64,000 nucleotides of DNA from Lachnospiraceae bacterium. Its GTDB lineage: Bacteria; Bacillota; Clostridia; Lachnospirales; Lachnospiraceae. The notes beneath the pieces are model-generated. The model made no database searches, was not told where the DNA came from, and was given only the letters and a program-made list of their open reading frames with translations. The DNA lies in contig CAJTDD010000001.1 of assembly GCA_910574885.1 (NCBI GenBank), positions 294,109 to 358,108 on the forward strand, read 5' to 3'. Both the position numbers and the translations under genes were made by a program. Below, one piece after another: positions 18,007 through 26,872 of the stretch (its first letter is position 1; each line of letters begins with the position of its first letter).

Positions 18007-18578
18007 GAATAACTTCCTCCTATAACTGGTTTGACTTCAATATCTCCGATGCGCAGCTTCTTAGGCTCCATATGGAGCGCCGCGATTACTGCGTCATAAT
18101 TGCCGGAGGCGCCTGCAATCACCGTCCCGTAAATGGTTCCCGTGACCACAACGTTTTGCTTGGACGCAACGACTGCGCCCTGTTCAATATCACCGACAAT
18201 TACAATGCTCGTCTCAGATTCCAAAATCTGTTTTCCTCTTAACGTACCTCTATAGAACCGGCCGTCTCTTTCATGGATCGTTTCCAGGCTTTCATCCAAC
18301 ATTCTTCTGTGGATTTCTTCCGTATCTGTGTCTTTCTCAATAATACATAATATCTGTATCTTGGCGGCATCCTGAATGACCTCTGCCATCAGCTGCTCCT
18401 CTTCTTTTGTGAAAGTACGGCCCTCGAATTCTACCGCCATGTCCGCATGACCGAAAAAATGTGCGGAAGACTGGAATTTCTTTTGAACCTCTGAAAGCAA
18501 CTCCTCATAGGGCATATCCGAATCAAAATAAATCGTGATCCCGTATCGGTTGCTTTTAATGAGCACCGGATCTTTCAC
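17988..18578 (-). CDS. minC: Septum site-determining protein MinC
   Basis: A 196-residue MinC. The C-terminal beta-helix domain is clear: YRGTLRGKQILESETSIVIVGDIEQGAVVASKQNVVVTGTIYGTVIAGASGN, followed by the MinD-contacting end. The N-terminal FtsZ-inhibiting domain (about residues 1-90) is shorter and less conserved than in proteobacteria. It overlaps minD by 19 bases and follows mrdA by 18. Confidence 0.93.
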   Translation of the reverse strand: MKDPVLIKSNRYGITIYFDSDMPYEELLSEVQKKFQSSAHFFGHADMAVEFEGRTFTKEEEQLMAEVIQDAAKIQILCIIEKDTDTEEIHRRMLDESLETIHERDGRFYRGTLRGKQILESETSIVIVGDIEQGAVVASKQNVVVTGTIYGTVIAGASGNYDAVIAALHMEPKKLRIGDIEVKPVIGGSYSWAKLL

Positions 18579-18596
18579 ATAAACTCATCCTTTCCC

Positions 18597-21545
18597 TTAA
18601 TCTCCTCCTGTCGTTCCAACTTTCACTTGGGCTGCTTTTCCGGTGATTAATTCATTCTCCGGAGTTATCTGATAATAGTATTCCATCACATCGCTTCCAA
18701 TATCACAGGCATAATTGGAGCTGTAGCCATTAGCGATACGGACGGCAAATGCCACCTCCGGACTGTCGCTGGGCGCGAACCCTACAAAAAGCCCGTGGTC
18801 CGGATGTGTCTTACTCTGCTGTGCTGTACCTGACTTTCCAGACAGTTTTACATCACTTGCATTTATTTTTGAAAATAAATCACCATGGGAGGTAACCATG
18901 TTGCGCATTCCGGTATGGACGGCGGACCAGTAAGAATCCGGCACGTCGGAGATTGTATTATACACCTCCGGCTCATACTCTTTTATCACATCACCATCCA
19001 CAGAAGTGACTTTATTTAGCAGGCTCAGATTATATACCGTGCCTTTATTGGCAATGGCCGTGACATACCGTGCAAGCTGGCTGACGGTATAGTTGTTCGT
19101 CCCCTGCCCGATAGCAGACGGCACGGAGGAATCATCGGAAATCTGCGGCTCAGACTCCGGGATCTCCAGTCCTGACGTCTCGCCTAACCCAAACTGGGTC
19201 GCATACTTCTTCAGATTCTCCAGTCCCAGATTACTGGAGTAGTATACTCCGGTGGCCGTGCCTTCCCGGTTATCCGAGTCAATCTGTGAGATACCGTTAT
19301 CCTGAAGACTCATACGGTATCCCACCTCGTAGTAGTAACAGTTACAAGAATGCTGCAGCGCTCCTGCCACATTCAGCCCTCCGTGGGCGCTTGGGTAAAT
19401 CCAGCAAGTCGGGTTCGGTTCTACTTTCTCATAGATTCCGCTGCAAGGCAGGTAGGTATTTACATTGATAACTCCTTCCATCAGACCGGCAATGGACACC
19501 AGGGGTTTATAAGTAGAACCGGGGGCCGTCTTCTCCTGGGTCGCATTATTATAGAATGGCCTTGCCTGGTCTGTCACCAATTTCTGGTAATAATTGGAAT
19601 CCATTGCATTAGCAAGACGGTTATTGTCATATCCTGGATAGGACACACAGGCAAGTACCTTTCCGCTGTTGGTGTCCGTGACTACAATAGAACCGGTACA
19701 GGGTTCCAGCGCAAGCTGTCCCGGCGTAATCTCCAGCGTCTCAATCTTGCCTCGGACAAAATCATAGGCAGAGATGCCGCCGGAGTTCAATCCGTTATAC
19801 TGCGTCTCATCAAATTCGAGGACTCCCTGTTCATAAAGCATCAGGCAGATTTGCCGCCCCGTCACAGCGCCCGCCTTCACCATATACCGGTAAATCAGTT
19901 TATTGAAACTGTTATCTGCATGGATATCCTCTAAAATATAATGAATCATTCCCTGATAAAGTTCATTGGAATCGGTATATTCTCCTTCTGTGGCTGCATA
20001 TTCTTTTAACAGGGAGGTATCTACCCAGTTCTGAGAAATTGCATAGGTCAGATACGTATAGATATTGATACTCTCATCATCCCTCCATGCCTTATAGGTG
20101 GCGTCGTTGGTATCAATGGCTTCCGAGCGGATAACGCCGCCGCCAGTCAGAAGATCCGAGACGATATAAGTCAGGTATGCCTGCGTCTCTTTCGGGAAAT
20201 CCCGATATGCCCTTGCCCCCGGGTCTGTCAGGATTGCAGAGATATCCTGTATCACACTCTCCTTCCTTGCGGAAAATGCAGCAAAGACCTCCTTCTCGGT
20301 GGCCCCTGCCTCTTCAGCCCCGAAGTGGTTCATATCCAGAATCTCGTTGTTGATGAACGTGTTGTACACATCCCCAATCGGGATGATGACGTCGCTGCCG
20401 TCCTTTACCTGGGTACGGTCATAATCTAACGCATTCTGGATTCTTGAAAGCAGGATGCCTGCAAGTTCCTGCTCGATGATATGGTACGCCGCCTTCTGTA
20501 AATTGGCGTCAATAGACAGATATACGTCGTTCCCCGCCTTGGGGTTTTTCTGATTGATTGTCTCGATTACCTTGCCCACACTATTGACGTACAGCTTAAT
20601 CTCGCCTTTCTTTCCTTGAAGCTCGGAATCCATGGTCTTCTCAAGCCCGGACTTCCCGATGGTGTCCGTCTTGGAATACTCTTCTTTTTGTTCCTTGCTA
20701 AGCGCGTCGTATTCCTCCTGGGAAATCTGACCGATATATCCGATAATATTTGCAAAACAATAGCTGTCCTCATACCGCCGCATGGACTCCTCTTCAATAT
20801 TGACTCCCTGAAGGCTGTCCAGATTCTCCATGACCACGGCGACCGTCTCATCGCTTACGTCCTCCGCAATGGTGGTAGCGATGAATTTCTGGTAGCTGTT
20901 CAGAGAAATTGCGTAGCGGATATTCACCAATTTCAGAACTTCCTGCCGTTCCATGGCAGACTGGTCGATTCCGTACCCGTTCACCTCATCGGTACACAGG
21001 TAGTTAATGAGCGCCTCTGCCGAGATATTCTTCTGCTTTTCGGAAAGCTCGTCAATGGTCCGCTTCCCGTATACGTCTGCAACGAACCTGAGCCGCTGTG
21101 TCTCATTCTGTGCGACATACATATAATTGTTATTGTTGTCCAGAATAATCCCGAAATTATTGATTACCGTGTCCCCGTTGGATTCCACCATTCGGATTAC
21201 ACTGGATACGACTCTGTTCAGTTCTTTGTTCTTATGTTCCCGGTCATCATATTCCCCGTTGTCCTCAATGGTAACTGCATATGCCAGTTCATTATATGCC
21301 AGGAGATACCCGTTGCGGTCATAGATATTGCCGCGGGTACCCTGTACCTCCTTGGTCTTCTGGATCTGAAGCTTGTAATCGTCCAGATATTCTTGCCCCT
21401 TAACGATTTGAAGGTAGAATACCCGCTGCACCAGTATTGCGGACATGACACAGAATAACAGGATAATCACGACCACCCGGGATTGAGCGATTTCTTTAAA
21501 TCCGGCTTTAAACCGTTCCCATAAACTATACAAATTTGCTTGCAC
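18597..21545 (-). CDS. mrdA: Penicillin-binding protein 2 (elongation transpeptidase), enlarged
   Basis: PBP2 cross-links peptidoglycan with RodA. One N-terminal membrane segment (about residues 20-42) precedes the PBP dimer domain. The transpeptidase domain carries STYKP near residue 675 (SxxK), SCN in QHSCNCYYYEVG, and KSG in LSGKSGTAQQ near 900. At 982 residues it is far longer than the usual 600-720: about 245 residues with no recognisable match (about 362-608) lie between DANLQKAAYHIIEQELAG and EPCTGSIVVTDTNSGKVLA, which adjoin in ordinary PBP2. The start is GTG 21545, almost touching AAGGAG, or TTG 21533 with better spacing; either overlaps mreD. Confidence 0.92.
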   Translation of the reverse strand: MQANLYSLWERFKAGFKEIAQSRVVVIILLFCVMSAILVQRVFYLQIVKGQEYLDDYKLQIQKTKEVQGTRGNIYDRNGYLLAYNELAYAVTIEDNGEYDDREHKNKELNRVVSSVIRMVESNGDTVINNFGIILDNNNNYMYVAQNETQRLRFVADVYGKRTIDELSEKQKNISAEALINYLCTDEVNGYGIDQSAMERQEVLKLVNIRYAISLNSYQKFIATTIAEDVSDETVAVVMENLDSLQGVNIEEESMRRYEDSYCFANIIGYIGQISQEEYDALSKEQKEEYSKTDTIGKSGLEKTMDSELQGKKGEIKLYVNSVGKVIETINQKNPKAGNDVYLSIDANLQKAAYHIIEQELAGILLSRIQNALDYDRTQVKDGSDVIIPIGDVYNTFINNEILDMNHFGAEEAGATEKEVFAAFSARKESVIQDISAILTDPGARAYRDFPKETQAYLTYIVSDLLTGGGVIRSEAIDTNDATYKAWRDDESINIYTYLTYAISQNWVDTSLLKEYAATEGEYTDSNELYQGMIHYILEDIHADNSFNKLIYRYMVKAGAVTGRQICLMLYEQGVLEFDETQYNGLNSGGISAYDFVRGKIETLEITPGQLALEPCTGSIVVTDTNSGKVLACVSYPGYDNNRLANAMDSNYYQKLVTDQARPFYNNATQEKTAPGSTYKPLVSIAGLMEGVINVNTYLPCSGIYEKVEPNPTCWIYPSAHGGLNVAGALQHSCNCYYYEVGYRMSLQDNGISQIDSDNREGTATGVYYSSNLGLENLKKYATQFGLGETSGLEIPESEPQISDDSSVPSAIGQGTNNYTVSQLARYVTAIANKGTVYNLSLLNKVTSVDGDVIKEYEPEVYNTISDVPDSYWSAVHTGMRNMVTSHGDLFSKINASDVKLSGKSGTAQQSKTHPDHGLFVGFAPSDSPEVAFAVRIANGYSSNYACDIGSDVMEYYYQITPENELITGKAAQVKVGTTGGD

Positions 21546-22044
21546 TCCTTTGTTCTTCTTCTTCCAGTTTCTTATTGATGTGTAATATGATTTGATAAAG
21601 CGCCAGCGTCACCAGAATGGTATACACCAGTTCCGGCAGGATAATCTCCATCAGGTGGGACCAAAAAGCAAAATCCCCCTGTAACATATATAAAAAAGCG
21701 TACGTAAGCAACCCGTACAGGAAATCACTCACGCCAATCAATACGATTGGAAGCTTGATGTCATCATCATAGAACATGCGCTCGAAAGAACCGTTCACAT
21801 ACCCGATGACCGAATATAACAGCATATTGAATCCCAGCGCGCCGCCCCAGAATAAGTCCACCAGAAGCCCGGAGGTAAATCCTACGGACAGGCCGGCCTT
21901 CTTCCCCCGCATGAATCCGAAAGAAGACGTCGCCACAATCAGCATGTTGGGCTTGATCGTCGCAAACGCCAGATATTGGAACACGGTACTTTGGAGCAGG
22001 AAACAGGCAAGTATCACAGCAAATGTTATGAACTTTCTCTTCAT
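21526..22044 (-). CDS. mreD: Rod shape-determining protein MreD
   Basis: A 172-residue polytopic membrane protein with about five segments (KRKFITFAVILACFLLQSTVFQYLAF at the start). It contains KPNMLIVATSSFGFMRGKKAGLSVGFTSGLLVDLFWGGALGFNMLLYSVIGYVNG, the MreD pattern. It is three bases downstream of mreC and overlaps mrdA by 20. Acts in the elongasome membrane complex. Confidence 0.92.
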   Translation of the reverse strand: MKRKFITFAVILACFLLQSTVFQYLAFATIKPNMLIVATSSFGFMRGKKAGLSVGFTSGLLVDLFWGGALGFNMLLYSVIGYVNGSFERMFYDDDIKLPIVLIGVSDFLYGLLTYAFLYMLQGDFAFWSHLMEIILPELVYTILVTLALYQIILHINKKLEEEEQRSASKFV

Positions 22045-22047
22045 AGA

Positions 22048-22998
22048 TCATTCTCCTTCTCCATCCTGTGCATCCTCTGGGGCTTGCGCATCCTCTGGAT
22101 TCGCAGGAGCTTCCGGCTTTGCATCCTCCGGCTCCTGTTCGTTGTTCGCATCCAGCAGATTCTTTTTCGTTGTGGTAATCACCAGCACCTCCTGAAGCTT
22201 ACTGAAATCCACCGCCGGAGTAATATATCCGGATCTGGTCAGGTTGTTCGCATCCACTTCAATATCGCTGACATACCCGATGAACAGCCCTTGCAGGAAC
22301 CTTGGGCTTACATGGGAAGTTACCACCTGTTCTCCTGGCTCTATCTTATTATCATTGTTGGGGAGCTTTTCAAAACGCAGCCTCCCATCCGCCATCAGTT
22401 TTAAGTCGCCTCTGACCATACAGGTATCCGAAGTCGAAAGCATCATGGCGCTCACGTTGCTGGCGTCATCCACGATAGAACGTACCCGGGAATAGGTAGG
22501 ACCTGCCTCGATCACAATTCCCACAAGACCGCTTCCCGCAAGTACGTTGGAATCCACCTGTACCCCGTCCCTGGTCCCTTTGTCGATGGTGAAATCTGTG
22601 AACCAGTTATTCCCGTTATTAGCGACCACATGGGCGCCAATCTTCTCATAATCAGAATAATTCTCATCCAGCTTATATAATTCCCGCAGCCGGTCCAGCT
22701 CATACTGCTCCTGTCTAAGCCGCGTGTTGTCGATGGTCAGCTCGTCTACCTTCGCCTGCAGCTTCGCATTCTCCTTCTTCATATCCTCAAGCGTCTCGAA
22801 ATTATCCGACAAATCGCTCATGAACCTGCCAACATAGCTGATACCTTCCTGCATAGGAACTACCGTATAACCAGCGATAAAACGTAAGGGGCCTTTGCCG
22901 TCTGTGAACCGCTCGATTCCAAGCAGGATCACGCATAGGACCGAAATGATAATCAGCCAGTATTTACTTGAAAAAGATGATTGGTTCTTGTTCTTCAT
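22048..22998 (-). CDS. mreC: Rod shape-determining protein MreC
   Basis: A 316-residue protein with one N-terminal membrane segment (residues 12-28), a coiled coil (about 70-110, LEDMKKENAKLQAKVDELTIDNTRLRQE-type heptads) and the MreC double beta-barrel (VVANNGNNWFTDFTIDKGTRDGVQ, GLVGIVIEAGPTYSRVRSI, QVVTSHVSPRFLQGLFIGYVSDI). The tail from about residue 285 is rich in Glu, Pro and Ala. It lies one base downstream of mreB. Confidence 0.94.
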   Translation of the reverse strand: MKNKNQSSFSSKYWLIIISVLCVILLGIERFTDGKGPLRFIAGYTVVPMQEGISYVGRFMSDLSDNFETLEDMKKENAKLQAKVDELTIDNTRLRQEQYELDRLRELYKLDENYSDYEKIGAHVVANNGNNWFTDFTIDKGTRDGVQVDSNVLAGSGLVGIVIEAGPTYSRVRSIVDDASNVSAMMLSTSDTCMVRGDLKLMADGRLRFEKLPNNDNKIEPGEQVVTSHVSPRFLQGLFIGYVSDIEVDANNLTRSGYITPAVDFSKLQEVLVITTTKKNLLDANNEQEPEDAKPEAPANPEDAQAPEDAQDGEGE

Positions 22999-22999
22999 A

Positions 23000-24022
23000 T
23001 TATCTCATCCACCTATAATTTTCGTCGAGCATGGAAAATGCAAACTTGCGCAGTTCCTTCGACTCAATAATCTTCTTCAATCCGGAGACCGCGCAGATAT
23101 CCGGTTCCACGGAGGTTCGGGTCGTAATTCCCACCATCTCCTCCACATACATCTCAAGGCCTGCCGTATGCGCCACGCCGCCGGTTAAGAAAATCCCGTT
23201 CTCGTTGATTGCCTTGCGTACCTCAGGAGGTGTCCGGTCAAGGAGGGACTGGATGGCGCTGACGCACTGGAACAGCGGGTCTTTCATCGCAAGCCTTACC
23301 AGATTAATCGAAATCCCCTTGCGCATGGGAACGCCCGTAATCAGATCCCGCCCGGCAACCGTGAGCATGGCTTCTACTTCGTTGGTAAAAATCCCAAAAC
23401 TCTTGCGCAGCACTTCCGCCGTATGCCTTCCAATCAGGAAGTCGTGGCTGTGCCGCACCAGATTGATGACCGACTGGTCAAAAGTTGCGCCGCCTACTTT
23501 CAGAAGACGGTTCATAACCATACCACCCCCCGCAATCACCGACAGCTCTGTAGTCTCGCCGCCGAAGTTCGCGATGAACACGCCCTTGGTGTTCTGTACG
23601 TCCAGGTTAAGCCCCACCGCGTCTGCAATCGAACGCTCCACAATATTGACCTCTTTCGCCTTTGCCGTGGAATGGATAACCAGATCGAAGAAGGCCTTCT
23701 TCTCTACCTCTGTCACATCCGTCGGGACTGCAACCACATACTCCGAACCCCGGGCGAACTGCCGGTCCTTCTTGAGCAGGTTCTGCAAAAGGAACTGCAT
23801 GTCATGGAATCTGGATATGACGCCTTCCTTCATGGGAAAGACTACCTCGATATTGGAAGGCGCCTTCTCGTACATCGAAAAGGCTTCGTCCCCCACTGCA
23901 AAAATCTCCTTCTCGTTCTTCAATGCAATTACATCTTTTTCTTTCCATATGGTATCTTTCTTCTTATCGTAAACCTTAATCTCGTAGGAACCAAGATCAA
24001 GACCGTATACATTCCTCGCCAT
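23000..24022 (-). CDS. mreB: MreB-like actin, divergent nucleotide motifs
   Basis: A 340-residue actin-fold protein followed by mreC and mreD, so identity as the operon MreB is firm. MreB filaments position the elongasome. The phosphate-1 motif reads GLDLGSYEIKVY where MreB normally has GIDLGTANTLVY, and phosphate-2 reads IANFGGETTELSVI in place of the usual VVDIGGGTTEVAVI. The adenosine motif FLTGGVAHTAGLEMYVEEM is close to normal. The changed motifs place it in a divergent clostridial MreB branch; altered ATPase behaviour is a guess. Confidence 0.9.
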   Translation of the reverse strand: MARNVYGLDLGSYEIKVYDKKKDTIWKEKDVIALKNEKEIFAVGDEAFSMYEKAPSNIEVVFPMKEGVISRFHDMQFLLQNLLKKDRQFARGSEYVVAVPTDVTEVEKKAFFDLVIHSTAKAKEVNIVERSIADAVGLNLDVQNTKGVFIANFGGETTELSVIAGGGMVMNRLLKVGGATFDQSVINLVRHSHDFLIGRHTAEVLRKSFGIFTNEVEAMLTVAGRDLITGVPMRKGISINLVRLAMKDPLFQCVSAIQSLLDRTPPEVRKAINENGIFLTGGVAHTAGLEMYVEEMVGITTRTSVEPDICAVSGLKKIIESKELRKFAFSMLDENYRWMR

Positions 24023-24038
24023 CTGACATAGATCCTTT

Positions 24039-24755
24039 CTAAAGCATGCCCTCTTCCCTGAAACTTACATAACAATTATTCCCAATAATGATGTGGTCTA
24101 ACAGCTCAATACCAATCAAGGCTCCTGCATCCAGGATTCGTTTGGTTATCAGCATATCTTCCCGGCTCGGGGTCGGGTCGCCGCTTGGGTGGTTATGCAT
24201 AATCACGATGGACACTGCATTCTTCTGTAACGCTTCTATAAAAAGCTCTCTCGGCGTGATCAGCGAGGCGTTCACCGTCCCCTTCGATACATTCGTCTCT
24301 CCGACCAGCTTTGCTTTCGTATTCAACATCAGAAGCTTCATAAGCTCCTGCTTCTCGTGACGCATGTCTTCCATATAATATCTGGCAATCGACTCCGGTT
24401 CCGCAAAACACAAGGCTTCCTGATAGGATGCCTTGGAGAGCCGCTTGGCAAGCTCGGAGATACAGGAAATCTGGATTGCCTTTACCTTCCCGATGCCCTT
24501 GATTCCCATGAGCCGCTCCATGCTGAACTGGTGCAGCCCTAAGATTCCGGTCTCCCCGGCGTGGTAGAGTATCCTTCTTGAAAGCTCCAGAGCGTTCTCG
24601 CCCTGTGTGCCGGTACGCAATAGAACCGCCAACAGCTCTTCATCACTTAAAGCATGTACCCCTCTACGTTCGCATTTCTCATAAGGGCGTTCCGTCTTTG
24701 GTATCTCCTTTATGGTATTTGACTGCTTCATCTCATCTTTGGATTCGTACGACAC
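24039..24755 (-). CDS. radC: RadC-family JAB domain protein
   Basis: The 238-residue protein has an N-terminal helix-hairpin-helix region (LMGIKGIGKVKAIQI) and a C-terminal JAMM/MPN metal site, HNHPSGDPTPSREDM, preceded by IVIMHNHPSG. Despite the name, a DNA repair role is not established for this family. It sits 16 bases upstream of mreB, a conserved order in Firmicutes. Start is GTG 24755 or ATG 24731; the ribosome site is weak in both. Confidence 0.93.
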   Translation of the reverse strand: MSYESKDEMKQSNTIKEIPKTERPYEKCERRGVHALSDEELLAVLLRTGTQGENALELSRRILYHAGETGILGLHQFSMERLMGIKGIGKVKAIQISCISELAKRLSKASYQEALCFAEPESIARYYMEDMRHEKQELMKLLMLNTKAKLVGETNVSKGTVNASLITPRELFIEALQKNAVSIVIMHNHPSGDPTPSREDMLITKRILDAGALIGIELLDHIIIGNNCYVSFREEGML

Positions 24756-24767
24756 TCATAACAGACT

Positions 24768-25028
24768 CTATAAGAAACGATAAATAATGACAGCAAGAAT
24801 CACGCCCACAATACTTGCAATGGTAATCTTGATGGATAGGCCAAATGTCAGCACCAGAATCCCGAAATTCAAGACAACCGGCTCCTGCAGCCCGAAGGAT
24901 TGGCCGTAACCCAGCCAACTAAGCGCCGGCACTCCCTCAGCCAGCATACCGATAAAGCCTCCAAGCACAATCCCTGTCAGGATAAACAGGAACAAAGCCC
25001 AGGAATTCTTGCCTCCTGCTCCCTTCAT
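24768..25028 (-). CDS. DUF4321 small membrane protein
   Basis: An 86-residue protein with two predicted membrane segments (LFLFILTGIVLGGFIGMLA and the C-terminal KITIASIVGVILAVIIYRFL) and the central block VLNFGILVLTFGLSIKI typical of DUF4321. It opens the radC-mreBCD-min operon, and the promoter lies just upstream. Function is unknown; the location suggests an envelope role. Confidence 0.85.
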   Translation of the reverse strand: MKGAGGKNSWALFLFILTGIVLGGFIGMLAEGVPALSWLGYGQSFGLQEPVVLNFGILVLTFGLSIKITIASIVGVILAVIIYRFL

Positions 25029-25068
25029 ATGTACTCCTCCTCGTTTTGTCTATCTGAAAACTCAATAC

Positions 25069-25097
25069 ATTTTACCATATTTCGGAAACGGTGTATA
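25069..25097 (-). promoter_or_regulatory. Predicted promoter of the morphogenesis operon
   Basis: On the - strand TATACA (25092-25097), a 17-base spacer and TAAAAT (25069-25074), about 40 bases before the DUF4321 start. It would serve DUF4321-radC-mreBCD-mrdA-minCDE-rodA-mgsA-DD-carboxypeptidase, about 10.5 kb. Confidence 0.5.
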
Positions 25098-25175
25098 GGG
25101 TTATCACATTAAAAATTTCTTAAAGTGGCGGGCGGGGTGTCGAAAAGGAGGGGATTTTCGGTCATTTTCGGCGCC

Positions 25176-26858
25176 TTAAAAGGGACGGTATTTTTCTGCG
25201 ATTGCCTGTGCAATCTTGAGTCCGTCGATTGCGGCGGATGTGATACCGCCGGCATATCCTGCTCCTTCGCCGCAAGGGTAGAGTCCCGATACCGTGCTTT
25301 GGAAGGAGGCGTCTCTTAGGATGCGCACAGGAGAGGAGGTGCGGCTTTCTACGCCGGATACCACTGCGTCCGGACGCCCATATCCTTTGAGGCGTTTCTC
25401 GAAAGAATAGATGCCTTCTTCGATGGCTTTCGCCAGTTCTTCCGGAAAGATAGACCTTACGTTGCCCCATGTGAAGCGCCCTTTCATTTGGGGAATGACT
25501 GCCCCGGGGGTTTTGGTGGGGCGGTTCTTACAAAAATCTCCAAAAAGCTGAACCGGAATGTTTCCGCTTCCAGCCTGATATGCGGCTTCTTCCAGCCTGC
25601 GCTGGAATTCCATTCCAAGGAGAGGGTCAGCATTTTGGGACGTTTCATCTGTCTTTAAGGCCTTTTGGCAGTCCTCGGGCGTGACTGTCACGACGACTGC
25701 GCTGTTGGCATTGACACCATCTCTTGCGTGGTAGCTCATGCCATTGACTGCTAAGCGCCCCTCTTCGGAGGAAGCGTTGACCACATATCCGCCGGGACAC
25801 ATGCAGAAGGTGTAGACTCCTCTTCCGTCCGGGAGCTTTGCCGTTAATTTGTAGGCGGCGGCCGGAAGATTGGAATCATGCCCGGATCCATATTGCGCCA
25901 AGTCAATCATTTCCTGCGGGTGTTCCATGCGGATTCCGACGGCAAATGCTTTTGCCTCCATGGGGATTTGGCTGCTTTGGAGCATGGAAAATGTATCCCG
26001 CGCGCTGTGGCCGATGGCCAGGACTGTAATCTCTGTGTTCAGGATATCCGAATCCTGTACATTTTTTTCGTCATTTTCGCAGGCCTGTCTTTGCACCTTG
26101 AGCGCAGATACGCTCTTTTTCCCTTCTTCTTGTGTAATGACAAGGTCTGTTACCTGTGTCTGGAATCTTACTTCCCCGCCATGGGCAATGATAGATTTCC
26201 GCATGTTTTTGACCACTTTTGCCAGGATATCCGTACCGATATGGGGTTTATTCTGGTACAAGATTTCTTCCGGCGCGCCGTTTTCTACAAAAATCTCTAA
26301 CACTCTGCTGTTTCTTCCTTCGGGATCGTTGACCAGTGTGTTCAGTTTTCCATCCGAGAATGTCCCTGCCCCGCCTTCGCCGAACTGGACGTTTGAGTTG
26401 GGATTTAAGACTCCCGACTTCCAGAATTCTTCCACGTCTTTCATCCTCTTTTCCACAGAGGCCCCACGTTCCAAAAGAATTGGGCGGTAGCCAAGGCGGG
26501 CAAGCTCATACCCGCAGAACAGGCCGGCAGGGCCGGTACCCACAATGACGGGACGAAACTCAAACGGTTTCGTTCCCCTTGCGTCCAGGAAATACCGCTT
26601 CTCCTGAGGATTTATTTGGATATTGGTAAGCTGCTTCTGTTTCCGGACATGCTTTTTTACTTCATTTTCATTTTTTACGGTTACATCTATGGTATAGACA
26701 TAGAAAAGCTGGGGCTTTTTCCTGGCGTCTAAAGACTGCTTTTTTAGGGTGTACGAAAGAATCTCATCTTCCCTGATGTGAAGAAGCCTGCAGATCTTCG
26801 CCTGCAAATCCACCTCTGTGTGGTGGATGTCTAATTTTAGCTGACTGATTCGTATCAT
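25176..26858 (-). CDS. FAD-dependent dehydrogenase (COG2509 type)
   Basis: A 560-residue flavoprotein of the uncharacterised COG2509 family. An N-terminal part (1-95) without cofactor motif is followed by the FAD Rossmann motif PVIVGTGPAGLFCGYELARLGYRPILLERG (about 103) and then FGEGGAGTFSDGKLNT, the family signature. The C-terminal YPCGEGAGYAGGITSAAIDGLKIA is the second FAD contact. ATG 26858 has GGAG nine bases upstream; an earlier in-frame ATG overlaps the regulator's end. It lies 14 bases downstream of the TetR gene on the same strand. Substrate unknown. Confidence 0.88.
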   Translation of the reverse strand: MIRISQLKLDIHHTEVDLQAKICRLLHIREDEILSYTLKKQSLDARKKPQLFYVYTIDVTVKNENEVKKHVRKQKQLTNIQINPQEKRYFLDARGTKPFEFRPVIVGTGPAGLFCGYELARLGYRPILLERGASVEKRMKDVEEFWKSGVLNPNSNVQFGEGGAGTFSDGKLNTLVNDPEGRNSRVLEIFVENGAPEEILYQNKPHIGTDILAKVVKNMRKSIIAHGGEVRFQTQVTDLVITQEEGKKSVSALKVQRQACENDEKNVQDSDILNTEITVLAIGHSARDTFSMLQSSQIPMEAKAFAVGIRMEHPQEMIDLAQYGSGHDSNLPAAAYKLTAKLPDGRGVYTFCMCPGGYVVNASSEEGRLAVNGMSYHARDGVNANSAVVVTVTPEDCQKALKTDETSQNADPLLGMEFQRRLEEAAYQAGSGNIPVQLFGDFCKNRPTKTPGAVIPQMKGRFTWGNVRSIFPEELAKAIEEGIYSFEKRLKGYGRPDAVVSGVESRTSSPVRILRDASFQSTVSGLYPCGEGAGYAGGITSAAIDGLKIAQAIAEKYRPF

Positions 26859-26872
26859 TCTTAGTTTCTCCT

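Noticed and set aside
20616..21458. 280-residue + strand frame opposite mrdA
   Set aside because: Shadow of the PBP2 gene; no start signals or recognisable domains.
23031..23972. 313-residue + strand frame opposite mreB
   Set aside because: Antisense to mreB with Ser/Thr/Arg-rich composition and no ribosome site or family similarity.
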